64,000 nt of DNA, taken from NCBI GenBank assembly GCA_019843655.1, contig JACDQD010000001.1, forward strand, positions 39,087,392 to 39,151,391, written 5' to 3'. Of this stretch, positions 30,482 through 42,306 are shown one piece after another; the stretch's first letter is position 1, and every line of letters begins with the position of its first letter. The position numbers were made by a program, and so were the translations under genes. The DNA is from Lethocerus indicus. Its lineage: Eukaryota > Arthropoda > Insecta > Hemiptera > Belostomatidae. The notes under the pieces are model-generated. The model worked only from the letters and a program-made list of their open reading frames with translations. It made no database searches and was not told the DNA's origin.

Positions 30482-32932
30482 CTTAGTGATTAATTTGTCA
30501 CGATATATATGTCAAATTGAAGTAAAGAACTAATGTGTCATGTGAGTGTTTGGATAAGGAGGGGACATTAATTCAGTGGAATTAGTCTCGGTCAAGAATT
30601 GCGCAACCAGACTAGTGCTTTTTGCCACTGTCCGTACTATTTATACTGTAAATTATCTTCTTCTATCAACCGGGTTTTAAGCAAATAGTCAAAATAAAAC
30701 CTGATGTATAAATAATCAGATACTTCATGTTGTAGGTGTAAAAGCTAAAGCTGCATTATTGGGGTTAAAAGTTTTAATTAAGTTTCATATTTAAATAATA
30801 TTTATTTAAATTACTTAATGGGTAACATTTTTAGTTGATTACCTACTTACCCATTTAGAATTTTACCAAATTTAGTTTCACATTTTCGTCCAGAATGGTA
30901 CTTATGTACTGATTTACACTACTCCTTTATATAAGAAAAAAAAATGTACTTAATCTTAAAATACTATGACTTTCTTCTTGATTGAGAAATTGTGTTTGAG
31001 GTATGTTAGTTTCTGATGCTGAATTAACTTAGTCATTTATTAAAAATCTTTTTCTAAGTATTTAGTATTGCCTAGTTTAACTCAGATCATTTAAAAATTT
31101 ACAACGTTCATTTGCTAGTTATTAAGATACTTTTCACATTCTGCTTTAGAATGCAGCAATATTGTATCTAAAAATATGTTTACCTCTTTTAAGATCTTTA
31201 TGTACCACTTGTCCATTATTGGTTTTAACAATATTAATTTTTCATACTCATTACTCTGGCAATCATAATTGAATTTGTGACTTTTCTTTATCTTAATCAT
31301 AGCACAAGTAATGTGAATGATGGTACTTTACTTCAATTTCTACAGTCTTATAACAATCAGACAGGTATAATAAATTCAGAATATATGTAATAGGTATAAG
31401 TATAATTGTACAGTTTACATCAATGTCAATGTTGCATTTAATGTTTTCTTCAAAGATTAGAATATCTGTTGAGTGGTACAAAAATTGAGTAGTGAAAGTT
31501 ATTTTTATTGTGCAAAAATGCTGCCTGTATCATATATAAGTTAAATTTTATACACGGTTTTAACTGTTACCATTATGTAAATGTTTCCTTATGTAAAATT
31601 CCTTAGTTCCAAAGCATTCCAATCATCATGCTTATTTTGTTATTAGATCTGGTCTTCATTTTGCTAGCTTCTAATATGAAAGAACTTTTTTTAAAATTGT
31701 TGGTGGTATTCATTATAATGATGTTTCATAAGTCTGTGTCCAAATAAATTATTTGGAGTATTTTATTGATAAATAATTCTTCTCTTTTAATATCCTGTGT
31801 TGTTTATGCGACACTTATTTTGGTATATGATTACTTTATCTTGCCTTGTTTGTAGTGCCAGGAAAAATTTCGTGAGTCAATTAAAAGTCAAGTATTTTTG
31901 TTAGATAATTAAAACATAACTTTATTTATATGAGGTGAATGAATATTTCAACAGTTCTATAAATAGTTCTCATCAATTATGTTTGTGTTTGAGATAATTC
32001 TATGATAGATGATCCGGAATAACTTTGGCAATTATTAACAAACCCACACATATAATTTTATCTAAAATATTACGAATTTCTTGCATAAATTGACTGAAAT
32101 ATCATGCCTTAATTTATATAAGTAGATAAGGAAATTAAAAAATGAAAACTAAAAAGGAATTTGTACAGGAAAGGTTTTAACTTTGGACACAGGGGTCATC
32201 AGTTCACAATTATTAACGTGTGTTGAAACTGGAGTAAAAGAACATTTACCATTATAGTATTCAAACAAGACAATGAAAAGTTGGCATTTCCTTTATGAAG
32301 AATAATGGATGAGTTTTTATATTTCTTTCATTTATTTTTCCATTGAATGTATTAATTATGCACATCTGTTATTGACCTTATTGAACATAAAAAAGGAACT
32401 ATCACTATTAGAACAAGCACAAATTTCAACATCCATTAATCCTAAATGTTTGATAGATAAAATAAGAATGAATGAGGGAAATACAAATTGTCATGTACCT
32501 AAGATTCTTAGGAAGTGTAATGTCAGAACTGAAACTACTAGATTCTGAATTATTCCATAAAATCTCTAATCAAAAATACTGTATGCAATTACTTCCTTTG
32601 ATGTGTCTAACCTTACCCAAGATCCATTTAACGTTTAAAAAATAAAACTAGTATGTAATGAATAAATTCACACAAAACTGTAATTTGATTTGTCCTCAAT
32701 AAACAATTCCTTTGAAATAAGCAGTTTATTTGATTACCTCTAGTTATCACAATAAAAGTCTCTGGGATATTATTAGTAAGGAAAAGAAACTTTATCAGTT
32801 AACATATATTTGGTAAATATTAAACTTACAGGGAATGTTTATAATGACAGCAATAAAGTATAATATTAACTTAAACTTTAGACAGAAATTAAATACAATT
32901 GTTTAAGTGGAGGGAAGAATACAATTTATAAT
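30482..32932. other. Convergent 3' region between 14-3-3 epsilon and SPT subunit 1
   Basis: It contains both 3' UTRs. + strand AATAAA at 30693-30698 suits 14-3-3 epsilon. The minus-strand signal read from TTTATT at 32725-32730 suits the SPT gene. Open frames near 31115-31481 and 32309-32548 look like chance in AT-rich DNA. Confidence 0.6.
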
Positions 32933-34402
32933 TTATGTTGGTATAAAGGCTAGATAATTCTCCATTACAGACATTGCAAGTTGAATATCTGATTTAGTCA
33001 GGAGAGTATTCATAGTCAATCGAATGCTAGGTGCATTTGGTTGCTTGTCTTCTTCTTTCAAATAAGCAGCAGTTGTTAAAGCAATTCCATGTTCCCAACT
33101 CTAAAACATAAACATTAATATCATTTTAAAATCTTAAAAAAGTTATGAAATATCTTAAATTATTTATTAAGATAATGTTGGCATTTCTTCATTAGTAAAA
33201 CCTGATCATTAGCAATTGATGAACAGTACATGAGGAATGGTAAAGTGGTGAATGAGTTTCACCTTCAAACTTGTTTACTGAAGTATCTATTTTGAAAATG
33301 TTTTCCATTATATTATTTACCAATATTTTGTTTATTTATAGAAAATTTAGGCTGTAAGTCTTTTTACCTTCCTCAAGTAAATCTGTGGAAAGTTAAGGTA
33401 TTATCAAACAAGCCAAATGATGCTGTTTACAAAGAGGTCTCAAACAGAACAACTTTACAGGAGTGGTGAATTTAAATGATATTAATTTACAGAGCAAATA
33501 ATTGAAGGTTAAATATATATAATCCAATTATTTCTAACTGTGTCAAATGATATCTTGAGCAAAACTACACCACAGAAAAATAAACTGAACAGATCTAACT
33601 AGTATAAAAATATTTTTAGGTTCATAATTTTGATGAACTTTTTCAAATAATTTGACAAAAATGATGTGTCAGATCCACTGTTGTAAACTCTGATTTCCAA
33701 CTGTAAGCCAAAATAGATTCTGCCAAATATGGAAACAGTAAGAATGAGATTTGGCAAAATTAACCTAATCCTAATATAGTCAACCATTTATAAGAATACA
33801 GAACTAGAAAAATAATTATCTCTAATGAAAAATATAATTCCTCAGGGGAGAAGATAATCATGCACTTACATAATTTACCATTCCCTCTAAGATATTTTGC
33901 TGTTCCTCATAAGATAATTCTTTATTCTTAAGCCTAAGATGTTTCACGGGACTTTGAGGGTGGCCAGACAATTCGAATGCTCTCATAATTTTACTGTTCT
34001 CAATTTCAGTTTGAAAAGTCGAAGAAATTTCCTGCAAGTCGGTGACAATTTGTGGGTGCTGTTCCAAAATATTCAATGCCACAATGGCGGCCGAAGTTAG
34101 CAGAGGTGGTAATGATGCAGAAAAGCAGTAACCTGATTTAAAAGGATAAATAAAATTAAAATTAATTTAGATTCTGTAACAGATAAATAACATCTTTTCA
34201 AGTTACTGAAATATACCTAAACCGGAAAGTCTCTGGTGTTCCACAATAAATGAAGAACCAACACAGAAGCCTCCAACTGAGGCCATAGCCCATTCTAAGC
34301 TTCCAATTATCAAATCAACCTCTGTTACCTGCATCAACAATAATCACACTTATGTTGTTAATTAGCTAATATATTAAAATAATAAATGTATGTAAACATA
34401 TG

Positions 34403-34459
<57 letters not shown>

Positions 34460-37400
34460 TTATTTATTTATTTACCGGCACTTTGAAGTATTCAGTAACA
34501 CCCTTTCCAGTCTCACCTAAAGTTCCAAACGATATGCTTTCATCGATAAAAATTCTGAGTTTATATTTTTTTCGGAGTTCAATAAGTTCTGGAAGCGGGC
34601 ATATGTCTCCGGAATTCATGTAGATCCCTTCCACTATTAAAAATTTTCTAGTTTTGTCTGCTTTTTTACGATTCTGAAGAAACAAAAAATAAATATGAAA
34701 TAAGGGACTTTAGTCCTTCCATTTAATTACTGTTTTGACAGAAAAAAATTAATGGACAATCACAATGATTAATTGGATCAAATAGAAATTGACATTCATT
34801 GGATACTATGGAAAAAAGGAAATTATACTTATTAGTAGAAACAGCTAGACAATATATGGTCTATTAATTTTTCTGATTTAAAAAAAATATGTCATAACTA
34901 GTCACAGAATAACATTATGAATAATTAGCAGCTTTTAATTATATAATGAAATAATAAATTATTATACCTTTGAATCTTTTTGTGCTTGTTCCTCCAGAAG
35001 ACTTTCCAAGTGTTCCATGTCATTGTGCCTGAAGAATTTAGTTTCACTACGTGATGCATCCAGCCCTTTTTGGATTGCGAAATTAACATTTTCATCGCTG
35101 TAATTTCAAGACCAAATGATAGTTGATTAAGCGGAACATTCATTTAAAATACAATGCACACTAATTACAGTAACGCACTCATAGCAGAACTTAAAAATAC
35201 AAATCATTAATAAATAAACAAAATTATGATTGAAAGATATGAAATAAAAATTGAATGATCTGGAAAGTATATAGTTTAGTACTATAAGTATTATTATGTA
35301 AAATAAAGTTTTTTTAGTATTTTAAAATAAATGTTAAATTCTAAAAACTTATATAGATAGTGAAATGAATGCACATACATAAAAATTATATCACCACGTT
35401 TAGAATATGCTGGGATTGCACTAGCTACAGTTGAAAATCCATAAGAATAAACAACAGCTTCTTCCATGTTCATGAACTTTGCAAGCCTTTCTTCAAGCTC
35501 CAAATGAACATCTACATAATGTTTAAGAATAAGAAATGTCACTAAAAACTCATTAATGTATTAAATAATATATCATTAATAAATTCTAAAAAATGATATG
35601 CGAAAACAAAATTAATCCGCATTTTAACTTTAGTTAAATAATAGCAACCATAATAAATATCGTGTATACATAATTAGCATAAATAATTATAATCAATTTA
35701 CGTACTCTAATGATGTTTTTTTCTCTAATCATTTGTTTTCTGCATAATTTTGAATAATGATTATTTAAAAAAATTCAATAGTTAAATGATTAAGGCTGCA
35801 ATAACTTCAAATTGTACTGAAAAGTAATGGTAATTGTTTGGATAAAAACCAGAATTTTGATGTCTAAACATAGCAATGAAATTACTTAAATGTGTGCTAT
35901 TATTATTTATAACGCAGAATTAAATCCTTACCAACTGTTCCATAGAAACCCCTCGGGCCGCAGGAACCAACTCCATATTTTGAAACACTTTTTATGGCAG
36001 CGCATTCTACTTCTTCGTTCTCAATAAGACCGAGGTAATTGTGAGTCGCCAAATTAAGACATTTAACGCCATTGACCTCCACATATTTCCCAATCTGTAA
36101 TTGAAATAACCAAATGAAGAATACCTTATACTTGTGGCAATCTGCAAATATAAGCAACTGGTAATTTCTATTTATTATAATCAACAGAATGGCAACCAAT
36201 TTTTCTTTATTTATAAAAGCCCACAAACAATTTGACTGATACAAGAACAAATATACATTGTTTTGAAACAAATTTGATGACATATTGTCCAGGAGTAATT
36301 TCTTATAAAAAAACTTGTTTTTATTTCTTTAATTTTTATTTCTTTATTAATAATTCAAATTTTCAATTAGAGAAATTGAATTAATTTCTGAATGTAGGAA
36401 TCAAATCTGTGTCCTTTCAGCTTACAAGCTCCACAACTACTTAAAGGAATTCTGAATTTGAATTCTGGCATTCTTTTCAGTTGAAATCTATCATTGAGTC
36501 TTGGAAAAATGTTTGCAGATCCAAAACAATAATCATCCAAGCACAATTTTAGGGCACAGTAAGTAAAACATGGAAACAGATTAGTGACTCTAATTAAGAA
36601 TAACATGAACAATTAATAATTATTGCGTGCAATATATTTGTCATGAGAATAATTACTGAACAATAATAACCATACTAACCTTACCGTGAACGATTTTGGA
36701 ACCAAAATTTGGGCTCACTTTTGTGGGTGATTCCAGTATAAGGGGTTCAGGTTTCCAATCTTCAATTATCTTTTCTTCTTCCTGAAAGAGTATGAATAAC
36801 ACCATTAATATATGGAAATATCTTCCTAATAAAATTATGTTAAGTCAAGAAAATATCAGTTGCCATAGATGGTTGCAACCAAATGGAGTTTGCTTTTTTT
36901 TTAATGATGAAACAGAAAACAGATGAAAATAAATTAATACATAACATACACTCTTTGATAAATGTAGTCTGTCTCTTGGTTCAGTTGATTTTTTACATAT
37001 GATCCAAAGTACCAACAGTGCAAGAAAAACCTCTAGATAGATGTGATAGATAGGAACCTGGAATAATATAATTTAAAATAAATCGAATGGTTTTTGAATT
37101 TGTACTAACCTTTAATATGTTTAGAAGAAATCGATTAATTTAAAAAATGCACATTGGTTCACTCAAGTTCTGTAAAAGCATTCCTGTATAAACTGAATGA
37201 TATCACTTGTCCCATTAAATACAGGAAATGTTTTAATTCACCAAACGCAGACTGACAACTCTTGTTACCATTTATAAACATAAAATCGTGTATTAAATGT
37301 TAGTTCACTGCATTTAATAGAAGGCGAAATCAGAATAACTGAGTGTGTTGTGAAACTATTTCAGAGACGACATAACTATTGTCGAAAGCACAATCGGTTC

Positions 37401-37633
37401 TAACTGACTATTTGAACAAGTACAAATAAGATAGTAAGTTATAAATCCATAATGTACAAAAATAATAGTGTAATCTTAAGCTGTGCACAAACAAGCAAGA
37501 AACCAGTCTATCCTGTGTGTCAAGGAAAAGCGATCGGAATTAAGCTTCATAGGAATAAATAAGCCGAAAAATTTTAAATGCTTACTTCATCAAATATCTC
37601 AGGGAAGGGAGGGATAGAAATACAGATAGTCAT
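32933..37633 (-). CDS. Spt-I: Serine palmitoyltransferase subunit 1 (10 exons)
   Basis: Non-catalytic subunit of the ER enzyme that condenses serine with palmitoyl-CoA, the committed step of sphingolipid synthesis; it works as a heterodimer with SPTLC2 (Drosophila lace). Exons in transcript order: 37633-37586, 37057-36950, 36781-36680, 36094-35932, 35511-35379, 35097-34968, 34673-34476, 34328-34217, 34132-33870, 33100-32933. They join in frame to 474 codons plus TAA; human SPTLC1 has 473. Exon 2 carries one membrane helix ([19 protein letters not shown], about residues 20-40). The aminotransferase-fold motifs follow: [55 protein letters not shown] and [16 protein letters not shown]. The PLP lysine expected in SPTLC2 is absent here, as in all SPTLC1. 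Cys131 matches human Cys133, mutated in hereditary sensory neuropathy. The short first exon was chosen by its strong donor, matching phase and resemblance to the family N-terminus. Confidence 0.95.
34408..34474. repeat. (TA)n(TTTA)n microsatellite in an SPT intron
   Basis: A TA run of about 48 bp passes into TTTA tetranucleotides. These run right up to the donor of the SPT exon 34673-34476; the donor itself reads ccg|gtaaataaataaa on the minus strand. Repeat length changes therefore fall next to a splice site. Confidence 0.95.
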
Positions 37634-38308
37634 ATTATAGGGGGGAAAAATTTAAAAAAAAACAAACAAAAAACAAGTCTCGATATTAACGGAGAATTAG
37701 ACACCGCAGTGAGAAACCTCCCGACTTGAGCTAATAGCGACCAATGAGTACGGGGCAACTGATACTTACGGCTTAAAACCCCCACCTCCAAAATAATAAT
37801 CTTGATTTCCAACATTGAGCGAACATTCCCTAATTGTTTTTTAAGGACGCGAGGTGTCCCTTTTAAAAAGAATAACGGGGCAACGTTCCCTACGTTTAAT
37901 TCTTTATTCATTGGCATTTTCGCCATTTATCGTCCGATATATGTCAAAACGGTGACAGCAGGGGAAAACAGTTTATTTTGATACTACATTTAAAGATATA
38001 TTCCTTCGGCCATACTTTAAAAGCTTTTGCGTACCCCTTATAAGAACATTCGGGATTTTTGTATTCAAACCCACGGGTGACATTTCACCAAAAAACATTG
38101 TTTTTTATATTCCAAAGATTTAATCTCGGAGGTTTAGGATTCGCCGACGGTTTGGTCGACGCTGGAATTTTTTATTTTCAAGAAAAATAAAAATTGAAAC
38201 CTTTTTTATAAAAACAATGATTAAATCGTAATCTGGGCGTTGGCAAATTTCAAAACGGTCCTGGAGAGCTTCAACCTCGTGTTGTAACCTCCGTCCTTTA
38301 CTCCGCTC
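37634..38308. promoter_or_regulatory. Bidirectional promoter region of SPT subunit 1 and ALKBH1
   Basis: 675 bases separate the divergent start codons. Local CpG content is higher than in the surrounding introns. A 98-codon minus-strand frame at 37630-37926 ends on the SPT start region and resembles nothing; I treat it as chance. Confidence 0.55.
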
Positions 38309-40752
38309 ATGTTCAAATCGAGTTTTAAGTATTATAAGAGAAAATGTCCAGCTCCAGATTTAAGCTTTGTTTTAGATTTTAAAAACGAGAACACATTAAG
38401 TGACAAGGTTTGTTGTGAAACGTCACAAATTTTTCTGAAACCAACCTCCGCCGGTAAATAATAATTTTGTCCACTTGAGACGGTTTGGTTTAATGGACCT
38501 TCCAAATCGAGTTGCACTGCATTAAATTACTTCACTTTAGTTTACGAGACAAGGCGCACAACCAATTTAATTTCCTTAATAGTCATGCGTTAGATCAAAT
38601 GTTATTCGAAAATTATATCAAAGAATGATATATCCATGTAGTTAAGAAATAAATTATACATTCTTCTGATCTAATAAATAAAAGCAAGTATTCTGGTTAA
38701 ATACAGTGTTCGATGTCACAAAAACCCATTATTGTGTTCATTATGTATTCACATTTTACAGATTGGAAATCTAGTACTTTTTAATGTACGAATAAGTGTA
38801 TATATTCAATTAAAGATTATTTATATAATTGAATTTCAGGTTAGTTTAAAACCTTTGCGGAATACTTTAGAAGAATGTGAAAAAACATTGGAACGCGTTG
38901 GACTTCTTCCTGTCAGTCAATGGAAAATCTATGAACTGAAAAATCATCCTGGTATATACATTAATAGTTCCTTTTATTTCTCTAATTTGTAGTGTCAATA
39001 ACTAATGTATTAAATTTTGTCATCAGGCCTAATTGTTGTGTCAGGGGCATTAAGCCTTATCGGTCAGAAGTATTGGGCTGGAAAATGTCTACTGTCCTAT
39101 CCGAAATCGCCAAACAGAAGCAATCTGCCAGAAGATGACCTGAATTTATTTAGGTAAATGTTGAAGAAAATATGTTTTTGTGTCATTAAATTCTAACCAG
39201 ATTTTGGATCTTCCTTCTTGGTTTTAAAATGAACAGTTTGTTTCCAGTGAGAACATTATTGCAGAGTCGAAATTGCCACACGAAAAACTCAGATGGGTGA
39301 CCATGGGGTACCATCATAACTGGGACACAAAGGTAATTAGGAATAGAATATGATTCCTAGAAGCAATATTTTTTTTAGGATATAAAGAATTGGGTATTTC
39401 CAGTATGTAAAGGATTTTGGAAGCCTCTTGAAATCAAAATTTTTATGGGAATAACGCTGTAATTTAATATGAGTAGGTGTATAGTGATGAGGCAAAAAGC
39501 TGCATGCCTGAAGAGGTGGTTGAACTGTGTAGATGTGTCAGTGGTGCTGTTCTTAACAATTGGGATTACAAAGCTCAGGCTGTGATTGTCAATTATTACT
39601 ACTCGAGTTCAACACTGTCCGGTCATACTGACCATTCAGAACTCATTCAAACTGCTCCTATCATATCCCTCAGGTAATTAGTACTATTTATAAAGTATAT
39701 GTATGTGTGTATGTTTATCTATGAATGTGTGTAAATTGAAAAGAAACTTATTATTTCTGAGAGTAATCATGCTTGATTCGGTTCACAGTAAAATCATAGT
39801 TAATGCAACCAGTGGTTCCCTACTTCTACATCTAGTTATTCCAAATCAATCCCCACCACCCAAATCCACCCCTACAAACCGTAAGGGAAGTAGGAAAGTA
39901 GTTGAAGAGCGGGAATACGCGTATACGTAAATGTGTGTATCAAATATCTGTAAAATATAACTGTAATATGAGTTATATTTTATATAACCTAACCTAAATA
40001 GGCTGCTGTGTGTAGACTGGTAATCAGCCCACTTCAGAATTGTTATTAGGTTTAATTTTAAAAGGCGTTGGTTTTTTAACCTCTGCCTACATCTTTAAAT
40101 ACATTTGTATTTCGGTCTGACCGCAGTAGGAAAAAATCACTGAATAACTAATAAGGGATTCTATTCGTAAACTATGTTTCAGTTTTGGGGCCACACTGGT
40201 TAAAGTCTTGTGAACCATTAAGACTGCTGATGTTACAAGTTTGATACTCACTGTGGATATAAAAAAAATCCAAATTGGGTCTTAAGAATCGGGGTGCAAA
40301 AGAACTCGATGCACTTTATACGCTGTGACTCTATAAATACCTAGTTTAAAATGAAATTTATTTTGTTCAACTATTACAATTTGTATTTTGGCTGTAATAT
40401 TTTTTTCAGTATTGGACAGAACGCCATATTTTTGATAGGCGGCAAATCTGTGGATGACAGTGCCACGGCGCTGTTGATACGGAGTGGGGACATTGTTATC
40501 ATGTCCGGTGAAAGCAGGCTGAGTTACCACGGTGTACCTCGAATATTCCCTGCCGAAAATATCTCTAGCTCTTCTGGTCATGCCGGAGGATCAAATGACG
40601 TCATTGACACATGTTTAAACAGGTGTAGAATTAACATAAATGCCAGACAGGTTTTGCCTGATGGCCAAAATTCTCTGCAGTCTTGCTCAATGGAATCAAA
40701 TTCGAATTCTGAAAAAGCTTATACAATACACGACAAGATACATTCAAAGTAG
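38309..40752 (+). CDS. ALKBH1: ALKBH1, Fe(II)/2-oxoglutarate nucleic-acid demethylase (6 exons)
   Basis: AlkB-family dioxygenase; animal ALKBH1 acts on tRNA (m1A removal, mitochondrial f5C formation) and reported DNA substrates. Exons: 38309-38407, 38840-38951, 39027-39153, 39248-39332, 39477-39673, 40410-40752. They join in frame to 320 codons plus TAG; human has 389, the difference lying mainly at the ends. The N-terminus MFKSSFKYYKRK matches the family FRFYR region. Family block: KLRWVTMGYHHNWDTK. Iron ligands: His191 and Asp193 (SGHTDHSE) and His247 (SRLSYHGVPR). 2-oxoglutarate arginines: Arg280 and probably Arg286 (RININARQV). The core is therefore predicted active. Exon 1 is the weak point: the donor used (AAG|gtttgt) was chosen because it keeps phase 0, while the stronger-looking gtaaat at 38454 breaks the frame. 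AATAAA lies at 40951-40956. Confidence 0.92.
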
Positions 40753-41399
40753 TAGACTTGTTGGTTCCTGGATTTCGCACAAATAATATTTACACACATT
40801 TATTTTAGAAACTTAAATATTTAAAGGTTTCATTCTAAAATGAAAGTTATACCAAAACTGTTTAATTATGTTATGTAAAATATTGATCATATTAATATAT
40901 TTTCATTAAATTTTTTTATTCTTTATTTTTGGCACTCATTTCACTATATTAATAAAGCTTAATATATATACGGGGTAATGGTAAATCATTATCAATCATA
41001 ATGGTAACACTGGTGTTATGATTATTAACCTAATTGGGCTTAATTGGGCTTGTCAATAAATTTTGTAATTATTTTTGCTTAGGTCTTTAAGTAATTTATT
41101 GCTTTTGTTTTTATCATTACTTAATATATACTTGAAAAGATCATTTTATTAGAAAATGTTACATAAATCAATCTAAAAAATAATCAGTGCAATATTGAAT
41201 GTTTTTGTTATTGTTGCTCCTCCTGTGTTTGGTTTTGGGATTTGAATTTGGAATTTAATTACTTTTTAAGAAGAGTAATACAATGAGCGCTTCTTTGTGC
41301 TGCAAAGGAGTTATGCAGTTATAATAAAGGAAACTCAAGAGAAGAAGAAAACAATAATCTGGATGATAGTTATAGTTAAAATATTTTTTTATATTTCAG
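40753..41399. other. Spacer between ALKBH1 and the small-protein candidate
   Basis: ALKBH1 3' UTR with AATAAA at 40951-40956. If the small gene downstream has a 5' exon, it should lie here or upstream; possible donors occur (for example gtaatgg near 40975), but no coding exon can be assigned. Confidence 0.5.
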
Positions 41400-41415
41400 G
41401 AAGACAACTAATTTA

Positions 41416-42141
41416 ATGAACAAAGGCATTCTAGATAATTCTCTGCCAGGACTGGTTGTCATACCCCTTGGAATTGTGATATCCAGCTATCTTGGCTTGG
41501 TCGTAATTGCCCAAATGTACTAATTTTTTTGCGCCTTCCTAATTTTCTTTGAAATTATCAATTTATGCTTTCTTCGTGTTCTGCCTACTGTGGTTTTTTT
41601 TTACTCACACTATTATTGTTTTTTAGTCTATATGTAGAGTGTAATAATTGACAACTTAGTTTTATTCTTTAATGCTTTTTAATATTTAATGGTGCAACTA
41701 AACAAGAATTTTTTAACATGGAAAATATATAACATTTTGTCATACCTCATTTACTTTATCTGTTCTATTTATCAGAGGGTGATACATGTTTAAATCATTT
41801 TCAACCATTGTTTTTAACATTTAATGCCTACTTGGTAAATGATAATCATATATGAGCAATTTTATAATGAGATCATTAGATACATTTTTACCAATAGTAC
41901 TCAAAAAGGTAATAAAATTACTTGCAAAACATATTTTGAACATCCGAAAGTGCTAATGAAGCTATTTTCATTAGATGTAGGCAAGGAAGTTTGACCTGGA
42001 CACAAAGGGTGCATACAAATAAATATATTAGTTCTCAGTGAGTATTACATCTTTCCTTACATTACAAATAATTTTGTTAACAATAAAAAACAATATTTCA
42101 GGCGAGTTGACAATGAGCCATTGATCCCTGGTCTTCATTAA
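41416..42141 (+). CDS. Candidate small single-pass membrane protein, about 46 residues (2 exons), unknown family
   Basis: A consensus acceptor (ttttatatttcag, ending at 41399) opens an exon with ATG at 41416. It reads MNKGILDNSLPG and then a hydrophobic stretch of about 20 residues (LVVIPLGIVISSYLGLVVIA). A GT at 41517 (AAAT|gtac) and an acceptor at 42100-42101 (caatatttcag) join 41416-41516 to 42102-42141 in phase, adding MRVDNEPLIPGLH and TAA. Unspliced, the frame ends after TAC at 41523, giving 35 residues. The predicted tail DNEPLI fits the acidic dileucine [DE]xxxL[LI] sorting motif for endosomes or lysosomes. The ATG context is poor (T at -3), so translation may begin in an unseen upstream exon; the phase allows five further residues (KTTNL) back to the acceptor. 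It lies tail-to-tail with HSDL1. I do not recognise the family. Confidence 0.4.
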
Positions 42142-42221
42142 TGCAGGCACTTCCAGAAGTTACGTTGAAGACAATTCTTCATCCAAACAACACTGTCCAC
42201 AGTACTACATATTTTTTTATC

Positions 42222-42224
<3 letters not shown>

Positions 42225-42265
<41 letters not shown>
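42225..42265. repeat. (TA)n microsatellite
   Basis: A TA run of about 41 bp between the 3' ends of the small-protein candidate and the HSDL1-like gene. Confidence 0.95.
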
Positions 42266-42266
<1 letters not shown>

Positions 42267-42306
42267 CATGAAAAAAAATTATGTCTAATTTCACTTCAAT
42301 CTCAGT

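Noticed and set aside
37630..37926. 98-codon minus-strand ORF near the SPT start
   Set aside because: Overlaps the SPT promoter and start; no resemblance to the SPT N-terminus, whereas the 48-nt exon 37633-37586 fits in phase and sequence.
38309..38453. Longer ALKBH1 exon 1 using donor gtaaat at 38454
   Set aside because: It would join exon 2 in a phase that hits a stop at once. The donor after 38407 keeps the frame.
38332..38517. 61-codon minus-strand ORF
   Set aside because: Antisense to ALKBH1 exon 1, which matches the family N-terminus.
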